Shown here piece after piece: positions 44,731 through 56,712 of a stretch of 64,000 nucleotides of DNA. Location: contig OY755177.1 of NCBI GenBank assembly GCA_963576735.1, positions 11,904,001 through 11,968,000 on the forward strand, written 5' to 3'. The notes below the pieces were generated by a model. It searched no databases. It was not told the origin of the DNA and saw only the letters and a list, made by a program, of their open reading frames with translations. The first letter of the stretch is position 1, and each line of letters starts with the position of its first letter. The stretch comes from Bedellia somnulentella. Taxonomy: Eukaryota; Arthropoda; Insecta; Lepidoptera; Bedelliidae. Both the position numbers and the translations under genes were made by a program.

Positions 44731-44916
44731 TTAATAATATGTATGTTGAAAGTACATAATATCAAATTAGTCAAGTGTAAGTCTCTTTTTATATTAAAGC
44801 ATTCGAAATGCAGACTTATCCTTTAATTTTATAGTGTTTTTATGATATATTAGGATTGTAAATACATAAAATATGTTATATATAAAAAAAACACTATATT
44901 TTGTTTCCTAACCAAT

Positions 44917-45427
44917 TTTTAACTGACTTCAAAAAAAGGAGTGTTCTCAATTCGACCGGTATATTTTTTTTTTTATGTTTGTTTGCCGATTACTTTGCCA
45001 TTTATGAACCGATTTTGATTATTTTTTTTAATTGGAAAGAAGATACTCCCGAAATGGTACCATGATGAGGATATCAGGGTCTGATGATGGGATCGTGGAG
45101 AAATCGAGGGGAACACTCAAATTTTATAGGCACATGTACCGCGTTTTACATATTTTCTGCAGTTATATTGGCAATTGCTTCTGGAAATCACAATATAATG
45201 CTGCTGAGCTGATGATGGAAGGTGCAGGTCCTCAATCACTAGGAGTTAGGAAATAGTTCTTTTAACATTCTATATAGGTCTATACTCCTCTTCGCAGCTT
45301 TTATGCAGAGAAGTACAGGTTCACTAAACATTTCTTTTGTTATGTTATTGTTACCGAGAAAGCACCATGAAACCAGGATCTGATGATGGAATCCCAGGAA
45401 TTCGAGGGGACTGTCAAAACTCACAAT
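44917..45427 (+). mobile_element. Family E interspersed repeat (ACTGACTTCAAAAAAAGGAG type)
   Basis: Starts TTTTTAACTGACTTCAAAAA and continues GTGTTCTCAATTCGACCGGT, ATGAACCGATTTTGATTATT. I know this opening as very common in lepidopteran genomes. Two GGGTCTGATGATGGGATC-like motifs (about 45076, 45377) suggest partial internal duplication. Similar AACCGACTTCG text recurs at 45820. Class unknown. Confidence 0.6.
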
Positions 45428-45602
45428 CATGTGACAGCTTGTTTGTTCAAAACGCCGATAGGCCTGCCCTGTATCACGTGAGAACACTGTCCAAGTAAAT
45501 CGTGGGTACTCTGAACAACAGGTGACAATGTCAAGTGATGTTCAGAAGTATTAGTACCTCTGCTAACCCCTTCGGGGATATTCGGCGTGAACGTTTGAGT
45601 CT
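45428..45602 (+). mobile_element. SINE B 3' half (B14)
   Basis: CATGTGACAGCTTGTTTGTT, AACGCCGATAGGCCTGCCC, CCCCTTCGGGGATATTCGGC and GTGAACGTTTGAGTC. The head is missing. Confidence 0.85.
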
Positions 45603-46383
45603 TTGTGAGTCAAGATGTAGAATTGTAGACCATCGCCTTTCGAGGGATTTCAAGAAAACTTTACCGATACTTTACATTGAGCCTATTTAATACTGTAGTA
45701 CAATAAAAGAAATACCGAAAATACAGTCACCGTCGCTTCCTCATCTGAGAAGCATCTTTGCCAGGTCTACCCATCTCTAAAACTCGTAAAATAAAATATT
45801 TTTTAACAAAAAGAAAACCGACTTCGTTGTTGAAAAATTAACCGAAAATTAACAATCAAGTACTAAAAAGTAAGAAATAAGTTTTTTAATAAATATGAGT
45901 ACTGTGTTTAATAGTTTAGGAATTTATTTATTCCGCACGCGTCAGTTCAACCTACCTAAATCTTAAAATTCTCTTAAATTAATTTGTGAGTCGGTGTGCC
46001 TGCGTGATAGTCATTTTGACTGCTAATGTTTTAGCCAATAACTCTTCTACCGCCTTAGTGCAATCCTATCTATAGTTTGTAAATAAAATATATAAATAAT
46101 ATTCTTTTTATTTTATTTCATAATATGACCATTCATCAATATGAACCATTATTTAAAACGACATCTTTTGTGAGAAAAACCTTAAAGAATCATATTTTAT
46201 GAAGATCAACTCTCGATTATTTTCCATTGTTGTAAAATTTCTAACTAAATGCTTCATTGTATAAAAGCATCGTAAACCAAACCGAAATGCATCTAGCCGC
46301 AACTTTAACCAGAAATTTACTTGAAACCATCAAAATACTCTAAACATTTATTTTGACATAAAGTTAGGCCCCGATAAATTAAA
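45603..46383. other. No gene; possible second family E scrap
   Basis: AACAAAAAGAAAACCGACTT at about 45807-45826 resembles the family E terminus. The rest is AT-rich without features. Confidence 0.4.
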
Positions 46384-46575
46384 TGTATGCATACATAATA
46401 CTCACGGTTATGAATCCCTAGAAGGACCCCTTCAGAACTTCAGAATAAGAAATTATTTCGCAAGTTTTGGAATTTGCGCTTCGCCTAAAAATCACTTTAA
46501 AAGGCTCTAAACCCCCCCTTACAAACACCCACAGGAGGGTGGAGCTTTTATTAGCTGACACTACACAACAGCTAT
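46384..46575 (-). mobile_element. Family A repeat (A28), shortened
   Basis: ATGCATACATAATACTCACG, AATCCCTAGAAGGACCCC, CTTCGCCTAAAAATCACTTT and AGCTGACACTACACAACAGC. Confidence 0.7.
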
Positions 46576-47818
46576 AAAAAAAACAACTCAAATTATTTGC
46601 GCCCGCATTTTTAAATTTTGTGACGGTTCACTATTAATTGATTTGTCGCCAATATTTATGACAGCTTTGAACGCTTCAAAAGCCTATGAATATACAAATA
46701 TAATTATTCCATATCAATAATATTATTGATTCTTATTAAATTATGGTCAAATAGGATGAAAGGTTTTATTTGAAAACGTTCCTCACTTAGATATCTGTTT
46801 CATAAAATTTTCTATTTCCTGTGACTTATTTTTAAAATTAAACACTTAGATATTAACATTGGGTTAATCTACGTGAAAAACGTGATTCGTTATAAATCAA
46901 TTTCATACATCAACAAGAAACCATAATTACACTAATACTTGCTGATCCCATCAGTATGTAAATGTAGTTAACGTTCTCGTAAACTCTGTTTCAATAACTA
47001 ATTACACGACTAAAGAGCTTTGTACCATTTGTAGACGTAGCAAAAACAAACAAGAAGATGAGTATGTAAACTCTTTGACTGCGATCTCATCGTTATTCGA
47101 AATTCCAGTTCAATTTCTTCCACAAACTGTTTACTTATGAATGTCTCTTAACTTACCGACTTTTTTTTACTAGATATGTAAAGCACGTATTCCACAAAAC
47201 ATGTCTTTGGTATCAGCAAGAAAGTTGGAACTTTTTAATTTATCACAATAATCTGTCACACACACGTCTGAGTTCGATATACTACGGATAAATTTTGGAG
47301 CTCCTGAATATTTCGCTGACACGACCGCTCAGTAGAGACTGAAGCGCGCAACTGAATTTCATGAAATTGGTTACAGGTTTAGTAGCAACTTTCAGAGGGT
47401 TGAAGTTGAGATGGAACGTGCGCACTGCCCAGCTTTTCTATAAGAAGATTAGCTGGATAATCGTGTAACATATGAAGAAAATGAGAAATCCGTATGTTAC
47501 ATTGATAGCTTCTAAACTATTAGAACATGCCTTGTTATGTTAATTTTAGGTTTTTATTGATTGCTTGTGTTTATGAACACAAATAAATTTGCGTTTTGAC
47601 TATTGATGTAAAGTTGACTAATAACAGTATTTATGAAAAAAACAACTGTTTGGTATACCTTTATCTAAGAAAATTCTTTACAATGGTCTCTTTTTTACTA
47701 ATAATATTAATAGGAGGCAAATATATGAAATCTATTATAATGAATATGATTAAATAAAAAAGGTAAAACAGCGTCACAAAGGAATGCGAATTTAGTTTTC
47801 AACATTTGAACTGTATTC
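46576..47818. other. No recognisable feature
   Basis: AT-rich. 47240-47460 is somewhat richer in GC but has no long frame. Confidence 0.4.
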
Positions 47819-48062
47819 GCCGTGTAGTGTTGGTTTAGAATAGCACATTCCCGTTTCTACCGATGGGTGAACGTAAGAGGCGACTAACGGTATTGGGGCT
47901 TTTAAGGGATTTTTGGGCGATGAGGTTGGACATCACCAACAACCTTTACTTTACCATTTTTTCCCCACTCAATTTTCCAAAAGTGGCTGAGGAATTTCTA
48001 ATTCCTTAGCTCTGGCTACCCCTTTTAGGGATTTATAATCGTGAGTATATGTATGTATGTAA
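47819..48062 (+). mobile_element. Family A repeat (A29), near full length
   Basis: GCCGTGTAGTGTTGGTTTAG to a TATG tail. Very close to A18 and A22. Confidence 0.9.
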
Positions 48063-48704
48063 GCGTACTGTTTATTTCTGTAGTAATACTCATTAATAAT
48101 GTTAGTTTGCAGTATTAAATGAATATGTGAACTCTAAAATTATATTTAAAGTTAGCAATGTTGCTAATTAAAGCCGTTTTATTTTATACAAGTATAATAT
48201 CCCTCGAGCCCTACTGTATTGAGTTAAGATAATCGCATTCTGGAACCCTTGTTAACATAAAATAATCTTCAATGTTATTATTAAACATCCTGAATTTCTT
48301 ATAAAAATCGCTTACAAAAACATTGACAAAGTTCAAAAGAGCAGGGTTTAGATAAAAGAGCACTTATAATTTGCTAAACACGCAAAGGCTTTTTGCTGTT
48401 TAACAATGTACTCCAGAGACTGAAGTCGTCTTGACGTTTTTCATCGAGATCTCATCAACTTATCAAGTAAAATTAGATTGGGATATATAAATAGGCTTTT
48501 ATTTTTGGTGTAGTATAAATAATCCTAATAAATTAAAATTGCAACGCATTATCTTTACATTAGCCGGGAGTACTCTTGAGAATATATTTAAAAAAACCCT
48601 ATTTTCAAAGAAAACTTAATACGTAGCACATTCAGTTATTTAATACGAGATACAACTGGAACAGCTACGATTTTAATAATGCTTTATAGTTTTTTTTAAT
48701 CTGA

Positions 48705-48768
48705 AGGAAGCAAGAGAGGTTTGTCAGGATTCTACAAAATGGTACGGTCTGCCTACCCTGGTCTGGAA
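48705..48768 (+). mobile_element. LINE L2 3' scrap
   Basis: GGAAGCAAGAGAGGTTTGTC, AGGATTCTACAAAATGG and GTCTGCCTACCCTGG match the L2 3' coding end. The tail is lost. Confidence 0.65.
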
Positions 48769-49388
48769 ATTTATGATATGACTATAGACAACAAAAAGAA
48801 AAAAGTACTTATTTTTAAAAAGGTTACTACTAATACTTTCAGAATCAAAATGGCTTAGGCGATCAATAAATGGAATTTAAAGTGAAAATTATTAGTTTTA
48901 AACACATTCAATATAATTTAAACCATACAAATCACGTATGTCCTTCATAATGCTAACAACTAAATATTATTATTTAACGGTTTGGTATAAAACTAAATCC
49001 TTTTGAAGTATCCTAAATGACCGTTATAATTATAAACTCATAAAAAAACATTATTTAATCAATGCTAGATTTCCATTAAATTATGATCCATAGTAATTCA
49101 TCCTGATGCTAATGACAAAAGAATATTTGAAACTAAATTCAAACGGATTAAACTTTGATATAATAGTTTCAGAACTCTCACGTATAAAACAAACAAGTCC
49201 TAATAGTGTCGATAGGAGTGTTTGTCTCCAGGCAACTCCAGTTTCAACTCTAATAACCTCACCTACTCTCTACGAGAATATTTAATTAGATAAAAGTGAT
49301 AGCATATTATTATTACGAGTACTCTGTAATATTTAGATGATATTCTACAATTCTCTCACAAACTTAATAACACAACTGACCTACATAT
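48769..49388. other. No recognisable feature
   Basis: AT-rich. No match seen. Confidence 0.4.
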
Positions 49389-49505
49389 CATCACGCTTAT
49401 GAGTCGCAGGGAAAGGTAGCCAGAACTTGTGAATATACATTTTCTCAGCCACTTTTGAAGTTAGTGCACATTCCAAGCCACTTTTGGCTTAAAATGTCAC
49501 CTCCC
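49389..49505 (-). mobile_element. Family A fragment (A30)
   Basis: TATCATCACGCTTATGAGTC, GGTAGCCAGAACTTGTG and TCTCAGCCACTTTTGAAGTT. The 5' half is missing or scrambled. Confidence 0.55.
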
Positions 49506-50009
49506 CCTGACATGACTTATGAAAAAAAAGCATTGCTTTGATAGAATCACAAAAAAATTGTGGGTTTCTGCTGACAACATCGGCAAACCATCACTGCACT
49601 GATGCAGGTACTGTGTTTTCGGAATTAACATGATTTGAAGTATTATTTTTTACCATAGTATGAATCACATGCAATATATTTGATCAAAACCAAGTTACAA
49701 CCAAAATTTTGCATTTGTGTTATTCAGGTATTCATAAATTGTGGCTTGATGTCCCATGTTTGATATGAGTTGAATAATTTGGATGAAATATGTTGGTTTT
49801 ATACTAATTGATTGGGTTAAGCTGTTTGTGCCAATAAATTAAACTATTCGTATTAAAATTATTGTCATTCAATTTAGTTGTTATCACTCTCAAAGATAAT
49901 CTTACTTTTATATTACGCCTTAGATTTATAAACATAAAAAAATCGTTTAAGTGAATTTAAATGTGGATAGGGATGATACTTTTGTAATTGACATAATTGT
50001 TAAATAAAA

Positions 50010-50123
50010 AAAGAATAAATAAAGGAAAGAAAAATTTCGACCAAGGCGGGAATCGAACCCGCCTGGGTCGAAATTTTTCCTTGCTTTATTTATTAGTAAT
50101 AATCCCCACATGAGGTTTTCATG
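50010..50123. repeat. Family D hairpin (D2) with a tRNA T-arm apex
   Basis: AAAGGAAAGAAAAATTTCGA and its inverted partner enclose GGCGGGAATCGAACCCGCC, which in reverse complement is a perfect tRNA T-arm with box B GGTTCGATTCC. Ends TAATCCCCACATGAGGTTTT. Confidence 0.85.
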
Positions 50124-50163
50124 AACAAAAAGATTTAGATTATAATTGTTAAATATTTTGCGT

Positions 50164-50408
50164 GCATGAGTAGTTTCGGCTTAGAATATCACTACCCCAT
50201 TTCTACCTACCTATGGGTGATGGTAACAGGCGACTAAGGGTATCGGGGCTTTTTAAGTGATTATTGGGCGATTCGGTTGGGGACCCATCACCAAAACCAT
50301 TTATTTTACAATCTTTTCCCCATTCTTCCATTAGTGGGTGAAGAAGTTTTCTAATTCTGAGGCTTAGGCTACCTCTTTTAGGGATTTATAGCCGTGAGTA
50401 TATGTATG
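50164..50408 (+). mobile_element. Family A repeat (A31)
   Basis: GAGTAGTTTCGGCTTAGAAT, CGACTAAGGGTATCGGGGC, TTGGGCGATTCGGTTGGGGA and TAGCCGTGAGTATATGTATG. An ACCT duplication is present at about 50207. Confidence 0.85.
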
Positions 50409-50687
50409 TGTAATGTTAAATATTTGAAAAATAAAAAGATTTATGCAAAACCAGCACTACATCATTGTAAAGAATATAATTATTAAATACAAAAACCCTG
50501 ATTATTTCAAATCCATATGAATAAAAGAATGATGTTGAAATTCCGCACAGGACCAATAGGCCCAAAAAGAAATGTAGTAAGGAATAAAAAAGTACACCTA
50601 GTTTTAAATAATATTATTTACGGAAAAATCTCAGTCATGTCGTTAGATTTTTCGCATTTAATAAAAAATATTAAATTAAAAAGGGGA

Positions 50688-51357
50688 CAAGTGCGAGTTG
50701 AACTCGCGTGAAGAGGGTTCCGTACGATGTTAACTATCATGTTTTTTTTTAAATCTGACCCAAATTTGTTTGTGGTAACTAAAAAAAGTATGAATGGTCC
50801 CTGATTGGAGAAGGATATTACTAAATATATTATCTATTGTTGAATTTTGTCTTGGTGTATATTGTAAGTTGGTACGCACAATATTGAGTGATTTGCCATG
50901 TTATTTTAATATCATGGAATTCTTATAGGTTTTCCTATAATCTATAAGGAGAAAACTAATTTCCGTTATTTTTTTTAAAAATGTTAGGTTCAGTAGTTTC
51001 GGAGATAAGGGGGGGGGGAATGGTCAATTTTCGTCTATTTTCTTGAATAACTTGGAAACTATTTATTTTAAAATTACAAAAAAATACATTTAAGATCTTC
51101 TCAACAAGACCTTTCATTTGATAGGCAACACGATGCAGTTTTCAGAAGTTTTTTTTTTAAAATTTTCCCTTTCCCCTCCAAAAATGATCCCCCATACACA
51201 GATTTCATCTGCTCACGTCACACTTCTCTGTTTTGGTCACAGGAATTGATATGTGTACCAAATTTCAACTTAATCGGTCTAATAGATTCGGAGATAATTG
51301 ACTGTAAGCGACGACGGATGGACAGACACACGAGTGATCCTATAGGGTTTAAAAAAA
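50688..51357 (+). mobile_element. Family F interspersed repeat (GGGACAAGTGCGAGTTG type)
   Basis: GGGGACAAGTGCGAGTTGAA, CTCGCGTGAAGAGGGTTCCG at the start; ACCAAATTTCAACTTAATCG, GATGGACAGACACACGAGTG and CCTATAGGGTTT at the end. I recognise these start and end strings as typical of abundant lepidopteran repeats. Internal ORFs are too degraded to name. Confidence 0.65.
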
Positions 51358-51599
51358 AAAAGTTTTACACGTTTTTCACAAGAATAAATATTTAATATCG
51401 TGAGTTGGTGGGTATATATATATTTCATTTACAAATATAATATATTTATCTCGTGACATGGAATCGCCTTAATTTTTTATAGTAGTTACTGGTCAATGAA
51501 TCTATATACTATATAATATGATTTGGAAACGGTTGGACTGATTATGGACTATAATTTATTTTTGTTTACTCACATATGTTTATATTTTTTACTTAAACC

Positions 51600-52293
51600 C
51601 AATAATATGATTGATGGTAAGGATGTGGAACAGGTGAAGGAGTTTGTATATCTGGGAAGTTTGTTTACAAGGGATGGAAAATGTGATGAAGACATTGAAA
51701 GAAGAGTGAAAAAGGGTAATGCGGTAAATGGAGCAATGAATAGCCTAATGATCAGTCAATCGGTGTCTGAAAAGGCCCGAATGGCTGTGCATGATGCTGT
51801 TCTTGTTCCTACGCTTATGTATGGAAGCGAATGTTGGGTGTGGCAGAAGAAGCATGAGAGCAGAGTGAATGCAGTAGAGATGAGGTCCCTCAGAAAAATT
51901 TGTAATGTTAGATTGTGTGACCGAGTGAGAAATAGTGTTATTCGTGAAAAGTGTGGTGTGAAAGATGATATTGTAAGAAAGATAGAAAAAGGAATGTTGA
52001 GATGGTTTGGGCACATAGAGAGGATGGATGATAGAAAATTGGTAAAAGGGATCTATAGAGCTAGTGTGGATGGTAATGTTAGTAGAGGACGACCACGGAG
52101 AACACACTTGGACCAAATTGAGAGTGTGCTCAAAAAGGCTGGCGTCCGAAGTATGAAGAATAAAAGAGCATGTATGAAAAGATTGATGGATGTGAACGAA
52201 GCTAGAGAGGTTTGTCAGGATCGTGCGAAGTGGCGATCGATAGTCTCTGCCTACCCCAATGGGAATTAATGGCGTGAGTATATGTATGTATGT
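51600..52293 (+). pseudogene. LINE L2 reverse transcriptase C-terminus, open frame
   Basis: From IDGKDVEQVKEFVYLGSLF (51608 on) the frame stays open to TAA at 52267-52269. Motifs are TRDGKCDEDIERRVKKGN, VPTLMYGSECWVWQKKHES, MLRWFGHIERMDDRKL and ACMKRLMDVNEAREVCQDR. This is the thumb and C-terminal region of a non-LTR reverse transcriptase. The palm motifs lie upstream of the 5' truncation, so it cannot be active. The frame appears to start at 51523 only by chance AT-rich sequence. The tail reads CCCCAATGGGAATTAATGGC, GTGAGTATATGTATG (52255-52297). Clade uncertain (RTE-like). The lack of stops suggests recent insertion. Confidence 0.85.
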
Positions 52294-52796
52294 ATGTATA
52301 TTAAACCCAATAAAAAAAACTACATAACGAGCCTTATTTTCTCGTGAAATTACTAATATTAATGTTACCTAGTATTCGAGAGACTCCGTGCAAACACGAA
52401 ATCAAATTAATGACGTCCGATTGTGTTATGTTATGATAAATGACGGTACCGATGTTCAGTGAGTATGGGTCTGCGATATAAAGTTTAAATACATGGATAT
52501 CAACCCTTGTTATTATTGCTGAATTAGACTTCGGAGACAACCGAATGGTTTTGGCTGAATAGTACTTCCAATCTAATCTCTGTCTGGTGGCATTGAATTA
52601 AATTTGCTCGATTTTCATGGGTATTTCTATAAGTGATTTGAGGACTTTAAGTTTACCAATCTTGAAATCGATAGCAAATTAATCATATTTATTTTCCTGA
52701 CTTAAAAAAGGCGCAAAATGATCATATATGTATCAATCAAAGAATTAAATCTCACCTTTCACCGTGATTAGTTTCCAACATAAAAAAATAAACAGG
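52294..52796. other. No recognisable feature
   Basis: AT-rich. Nothing matched. Confidence 0.4.
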
Positions 52797-52847
52797 ATGT
52801 TCAGAAGTATTGGTATCTCTGCCAACCCCTTCGTGAACATTTATTAT
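52797..52847 (+). mobile_element. SINE B 3' scrap (B15)
   Basis: GATGTTCAGAAGTATTGGTA, CTCTGCCAACCCCTTCGTG, then AACATTTA: the last ~50 bases with the GGGGATAAACGG part deleted. Confidence 0.75.
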
Positions 52848-52993
52848 ATTATTCAATCTGGTATATTACCCGCAGATCAGCGACGTGGGCTGGCGATGAG
52901 CTAAGAAGGCATAAACTTTTACGTATTTTAGTTTAAGCAATGAAAATTACCTAATAAATTTAATACTCTTTTACTTAATACGAATAATATATA

Positions 52994-53082
52994 ATTTCGG
53001 GTTCGATTCCCGCCTGTGTCGAAATTTTTCTTTCCTTTATTTATTCTTTATTTATTAGTAATAATCCCCACATGAGGTTTTC
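52994..53082. repeat. Family D repeat, half hairpin (D3)
   Basis: CGGGTTCGATTCCCGCC (perfect box B) then TGTCGAAATTTTTCTTTCCT, TAATCCCCACATGAGGTTTT. The left arm of the hairpin is missing. Confidence 0.8.
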
Positions 53083-53935
53083 AAAAAGATTTAAATTAAT
53101 ACGAATAACCCAAGTTTTATATAAAGATCATAACAAACAACTAATATTTCATTCTAAAAAGTATTATCTGAGACTGCCTTTTAAATTAATTGAATCGATT
53201 ACTCCGAGAAGATAAGAACAGACTGGATGGATCTGAGAAAAGCGTCTAAGCGATGCAACATTAACTTACTACTGGTAGAACCTTTGTGGCAAGATTTTTC
53301 AGTATTACCTGTAGTAATCAGTTCGGATGGCTCACAATAGAGCTATTCAATAGGCGCCAGATGTGACAAGATGAAAGCTTCCATTGAACACAGAGGCTAA
53401 CTGAATGCAGGGATGTCATTGTGATTGGTTCACTAGCTTTTCATATTGTAGTGATTCATGAGTCACTTAAAACGTGTTGATGGTTTGATTAATTTATTAC
53501 CAAGTATCGTCATTATTTTAATAGGTTAAATTATGTATTTGGAAAAATTTACTCACGTAAGTGTTTTTTGTTTATTACGAGCAACTACGAATATGGTTTT
53601 ATGAATAAAAGTAAACATGTGCAAGTGCCATTCTTCTATATAAAAGGGTATTAGATACGACAGAATTTTAATCAAAGTCAGCTATTAAAAAATAGAATAG
53701 AATTGAAAAATCTTTACAGCGCATCAACATTAAATCATAATATAGAAACATTAGAAAGTACGGAATTGAATAGAAGTACAATTGACGGTCTTATCAATTA
53801 AAGCGATCCCTTCCAGACCATTATTATTTTCTCCGTTATTATTTTAAAGAACATCTGTAAATTAAATTTTCATATTTTTATGTTATTTTTATTTTTGTTT
53901 ATAGTTAACGCCAGATTTCTCTGAAATGACTCAAA
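53083..53935. other. No recognisable feature
   Basis: AT-rich. No open frame or repeat recognised. Confidence 0.4.
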
Positions 53936-54310
53936 TTGGCTTAGAATATCACTAACCCATTTTTTCTCATGGGTATTGTAACAGCCGACTTGTAACTATT
54001 CAATAATCTGTGCTTAGGGTTTCAGGACTTTTAAGTGATTTTTGGGCTATACGGCTGGACTTTGGTGACTTTTTCTACTAAACTTACCCACATTAGTGGC
54101 TGAGAAATTTCTAATTTTAAAGCTCTGACGACCGATTTCTGAATTGAGTATTCCAGCTGAGAACAACTTAAGTATCGTTCTGTCGCATTGAAATCTTAAC
54201 AACTGAATGAGATAAAACGATACTTAAGTCGTTCTCAGCTTGAATACTGAATTCAGAAATCGGGCGTTAATCGGATCTATTTTTGGGATTTGAAGTCGGA
54301 AGTACATGAA
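53936..54310 (+). mobile_element. Family A repeat (A32) split by a hairpin
   Basis: ATTGGCTTAGAATATCACTA, TTTTTGGGCTATACGGCTGG and GTGGCTGAGAAATTTCTAAT lie before the hairpin at 54129-54266. TTTTTGGGATTTGAAGTCGG follows it. Confidence 0.65.
54129..54266. repeat. 138-bp hairpin element (MITE-like)
   Basis: CGACCGATTTCTGAATTGAG at the left pairs with CTGAATTCAGAAATCGGGCG at the right. The inner pairing GAGAACAACTTAAGTATCG / CGATACTTAAGTCGTTCTC leaves a loop of about 40 nt. Confidence 0.8.
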
Positions 54311-54820
54311 AAAACGTATGTTTGTGGGTTTTGACATAACTTATTAAAAATCAGTATCATGGGTTATTTCACGATACATTCATTACTCACCGTAAAAATG
54401 TTAAAATAAAGTACACTTTTCAATTCAAAATAGACACATTATTGGTAAGCCTGATTGAGGAGATGTACCAATGTTTCTATATATTGAAGGCACTGCTGTT
54501 TTCATTGGCTTACATATTTTATGTAAATACCAAGAAAAAATAAATAGTATCATGGAAATGTGTGACAGTAAATAAACTAACAAGAGATAGAAGAAGTAAT
54601 TCCTCTTAACATGCAATAAAGAAGCTTAGGGTAGTAAAAGAAACCTAAGGGCGGCAATTACTAGCTACTATCAAACTTATCTATCTAAAGCAACAAACAA
54701 AACGTATAACGTAGATGTTAAGAATACTAATGTTTTGATTATTTTATTGATGTTACTAGAGTTACAATTTTATAAATAAATATATAATAAAATAAATATA
54801 TAATATAAAATAAAATTTAT

Positions 54821-55068
54821 GCCGTGTAGTGCCGGCTTAGAATGTCGCTACCCCTTTTTACCCACGGGTGTCGTAAGAGGCGTCTAAGGGTATTGGGGCT
54901 TTTTATTGGATTTTTGGGCGATGCTGTTGGAGACCTATCACCTAAAACCTTTATTTTACCGCCTTTTCCCCACTCAATTTCCAAAAGTGGCTGAGGAATT
55001 TATAATTCCTTGGCTCTGGCTACCCGTTCTAGGGAATTATAGCCGTGAGTATATGTATGTATGTATGT
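54821..55068 (+). mobile_element. Family A repeat (A33), near full length
   Basis: GCCGTGTAGTGCCGGCTTAG and AATGTCGCTACCCC: the same CCGG/GTCGC variant as A1 and A4, so a subfamily. Confidence 0.9.
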
Positions 55069-55434
55069 AAAATAAATAAATAAATTTTAAGCTTCATCAA
55101 AGTAACATAATAAAGTTTTTCTTGCGTTCGGGTGATTTTTTATGTATGTATATCCATTAAGTATGTTGCACCGTTGCTGATTCTGTGCTAATTAAGTCTG
55201 TCTGTAACGCATTTATATCTAAGCCAATCCACTGAGCCGATTTTAATGAAATTTGATTCAGTAGACGACTAGAACTATCTATAGTGTCTATCTGTCTGAC
55301 TGTCTGTCCGTGTTTCACAGAAATTTATTTCTGAAGCTATTGAGACAACGTGGTTTAAAATCAATAGGTAGATGCAAACTGTGAACCACTCTTAAGTTTA
55401 AAGACAATGTTAAAAATATATTTTTAAATATTTG
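55069..55434. other. Unassigned; short transposon-like phrase
   Basis: AATCCACTGAGCCGATTTTA followed by ATGAAATTTGATTCAG at 55226-55263, and runs of TCTGTCTGACTGTCTGTCCG, are typical of the ends of lepidopteran transposons. No boundaries are visible. Confidence 0.4.
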
Positions 55435-55680
55435 TTGTATAGTGTCGGCTTAGAATAACACTACCCCATTTCTACCCGTGGGTGATCTTAAGAGAAGGCT
55501 TAGGGTATAGGGGCTTTTTAAGTGATTTTTGGGCGATGTGGTTGGAGACCCGTCACCAAAAACATTTTATTATTACCATCTTTTCCCCAATCAACTTCGA
55601 AAGTGGCTGAGGCAATTTCTCATTCCAAAGCTCTGGCTACCCCTTTAAGGGATTTATAGCCGTGAGTATATGTATGTTTG
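55435..55680 (+). mobile_element. Family A repeat (A34), near full length
   Basis: GTTGTATAGTGTCGGCTTAG through TAGCCGTGAGTATATGTATG. Confidence 0.85.
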
Positions 55681-56587
55681 TCTGTATTTTTAAAAATTTA
55701 GGCCATGTGTGCATGAAATTTAGGTATAATTCAGTATTAAAATAATTTATTTATCGATCTCACCTTCCAAAGTTTGTCTGGAAGAGATCGCTTTTAGCGA
55801 TAAGACCGCCAATTGTACCTCACTGTAAAACTGATCATATTATTATTTTTGCAAATTTGTGTTTGATGCGCAATAATAAGTTATTCTATTCTATTAAGTC
55901 TTTAAAAATCACTTTGAGGTTTCGGCAACCACATTGTTTCAAAATCAATGGTTTGAAAGATATTAACTCGCAAAGTGGTAGAATGTGTCGACACATTCCT
56001 CTATGATGCCTCCCTCTCCATCTGTTGAAACAAAGCTTGGAAAATGTGAATAAAAATATGTTGTAAAATTAAATAAAAACAAATAACAAAAACCGTGAAT
56101 ATTGTAATCATTTTAAATAGGCGCATTAAGATAAAATGTGTTTAAGATAATTTCAACATAAAAGTAAGTATCTAGAAACTGCGAGGTAATTTTTACAAAT
56201 CTCATTTTTCATTGAGCGACGAACCCAAATCGAATTTATGCGCCAACTAATTTTCACATGATTCCATTAAGCTAAGTGCTGTTCACATCAAATAGAATTA
56301 CGTTAATGATAGGTGCCGATAACAAAACATCCTTTTCGATTATATTACTTCTTCATGTAATGAATGGATCCAAGAACTGATTGATTACATTGATTATCTT
56401 TTATTCTTATGTTAGAAAATAGAGTGAATTAGTGATGGGAATTCAAAAGTCTTGGAGATTTGATAGATTTACTACATTCCATAGTGTTATACAATTTGCA
56501 ACGCTGAAAGATACAAAACAACTCTTTGCATGAAAACTGTGTATGTGATAATCAGATTAATGGTTCAAACATTCAATGACTGACAAA
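55681..56587. other. No recognisable feature
   Basis: AT-rich. No match. Confidence 0.4.
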
Positions 56588-56712
56588 GAAGTTTTAGGGA
56601 GATACAGTTTGATACCCATCACTAATAACCTTTATTTTACATTATTTTCCTCTCTTTATTTGTGGCTGAAAAAAATCTTATTCTGAAACTCTGATTTTTT
56701 TGCCGTGAGATA
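56588..56712 (+). mobile_element. Family A fragment (A35), old
   Basis: TTTGATACCCATCACTAATA, ACCTTTATTTTACATTATTT and TTTGTGGCTGAAAAAAATCT, ending TTGCCGTGAG. Confidence 0.55.

Noticed and set aside
51745..52116. Two minus-strand frames of 123 and 86 codons
   Set aside because: They are antisense shadows of the L2 reverse transcriptase frame, which has the recognisable motifs.
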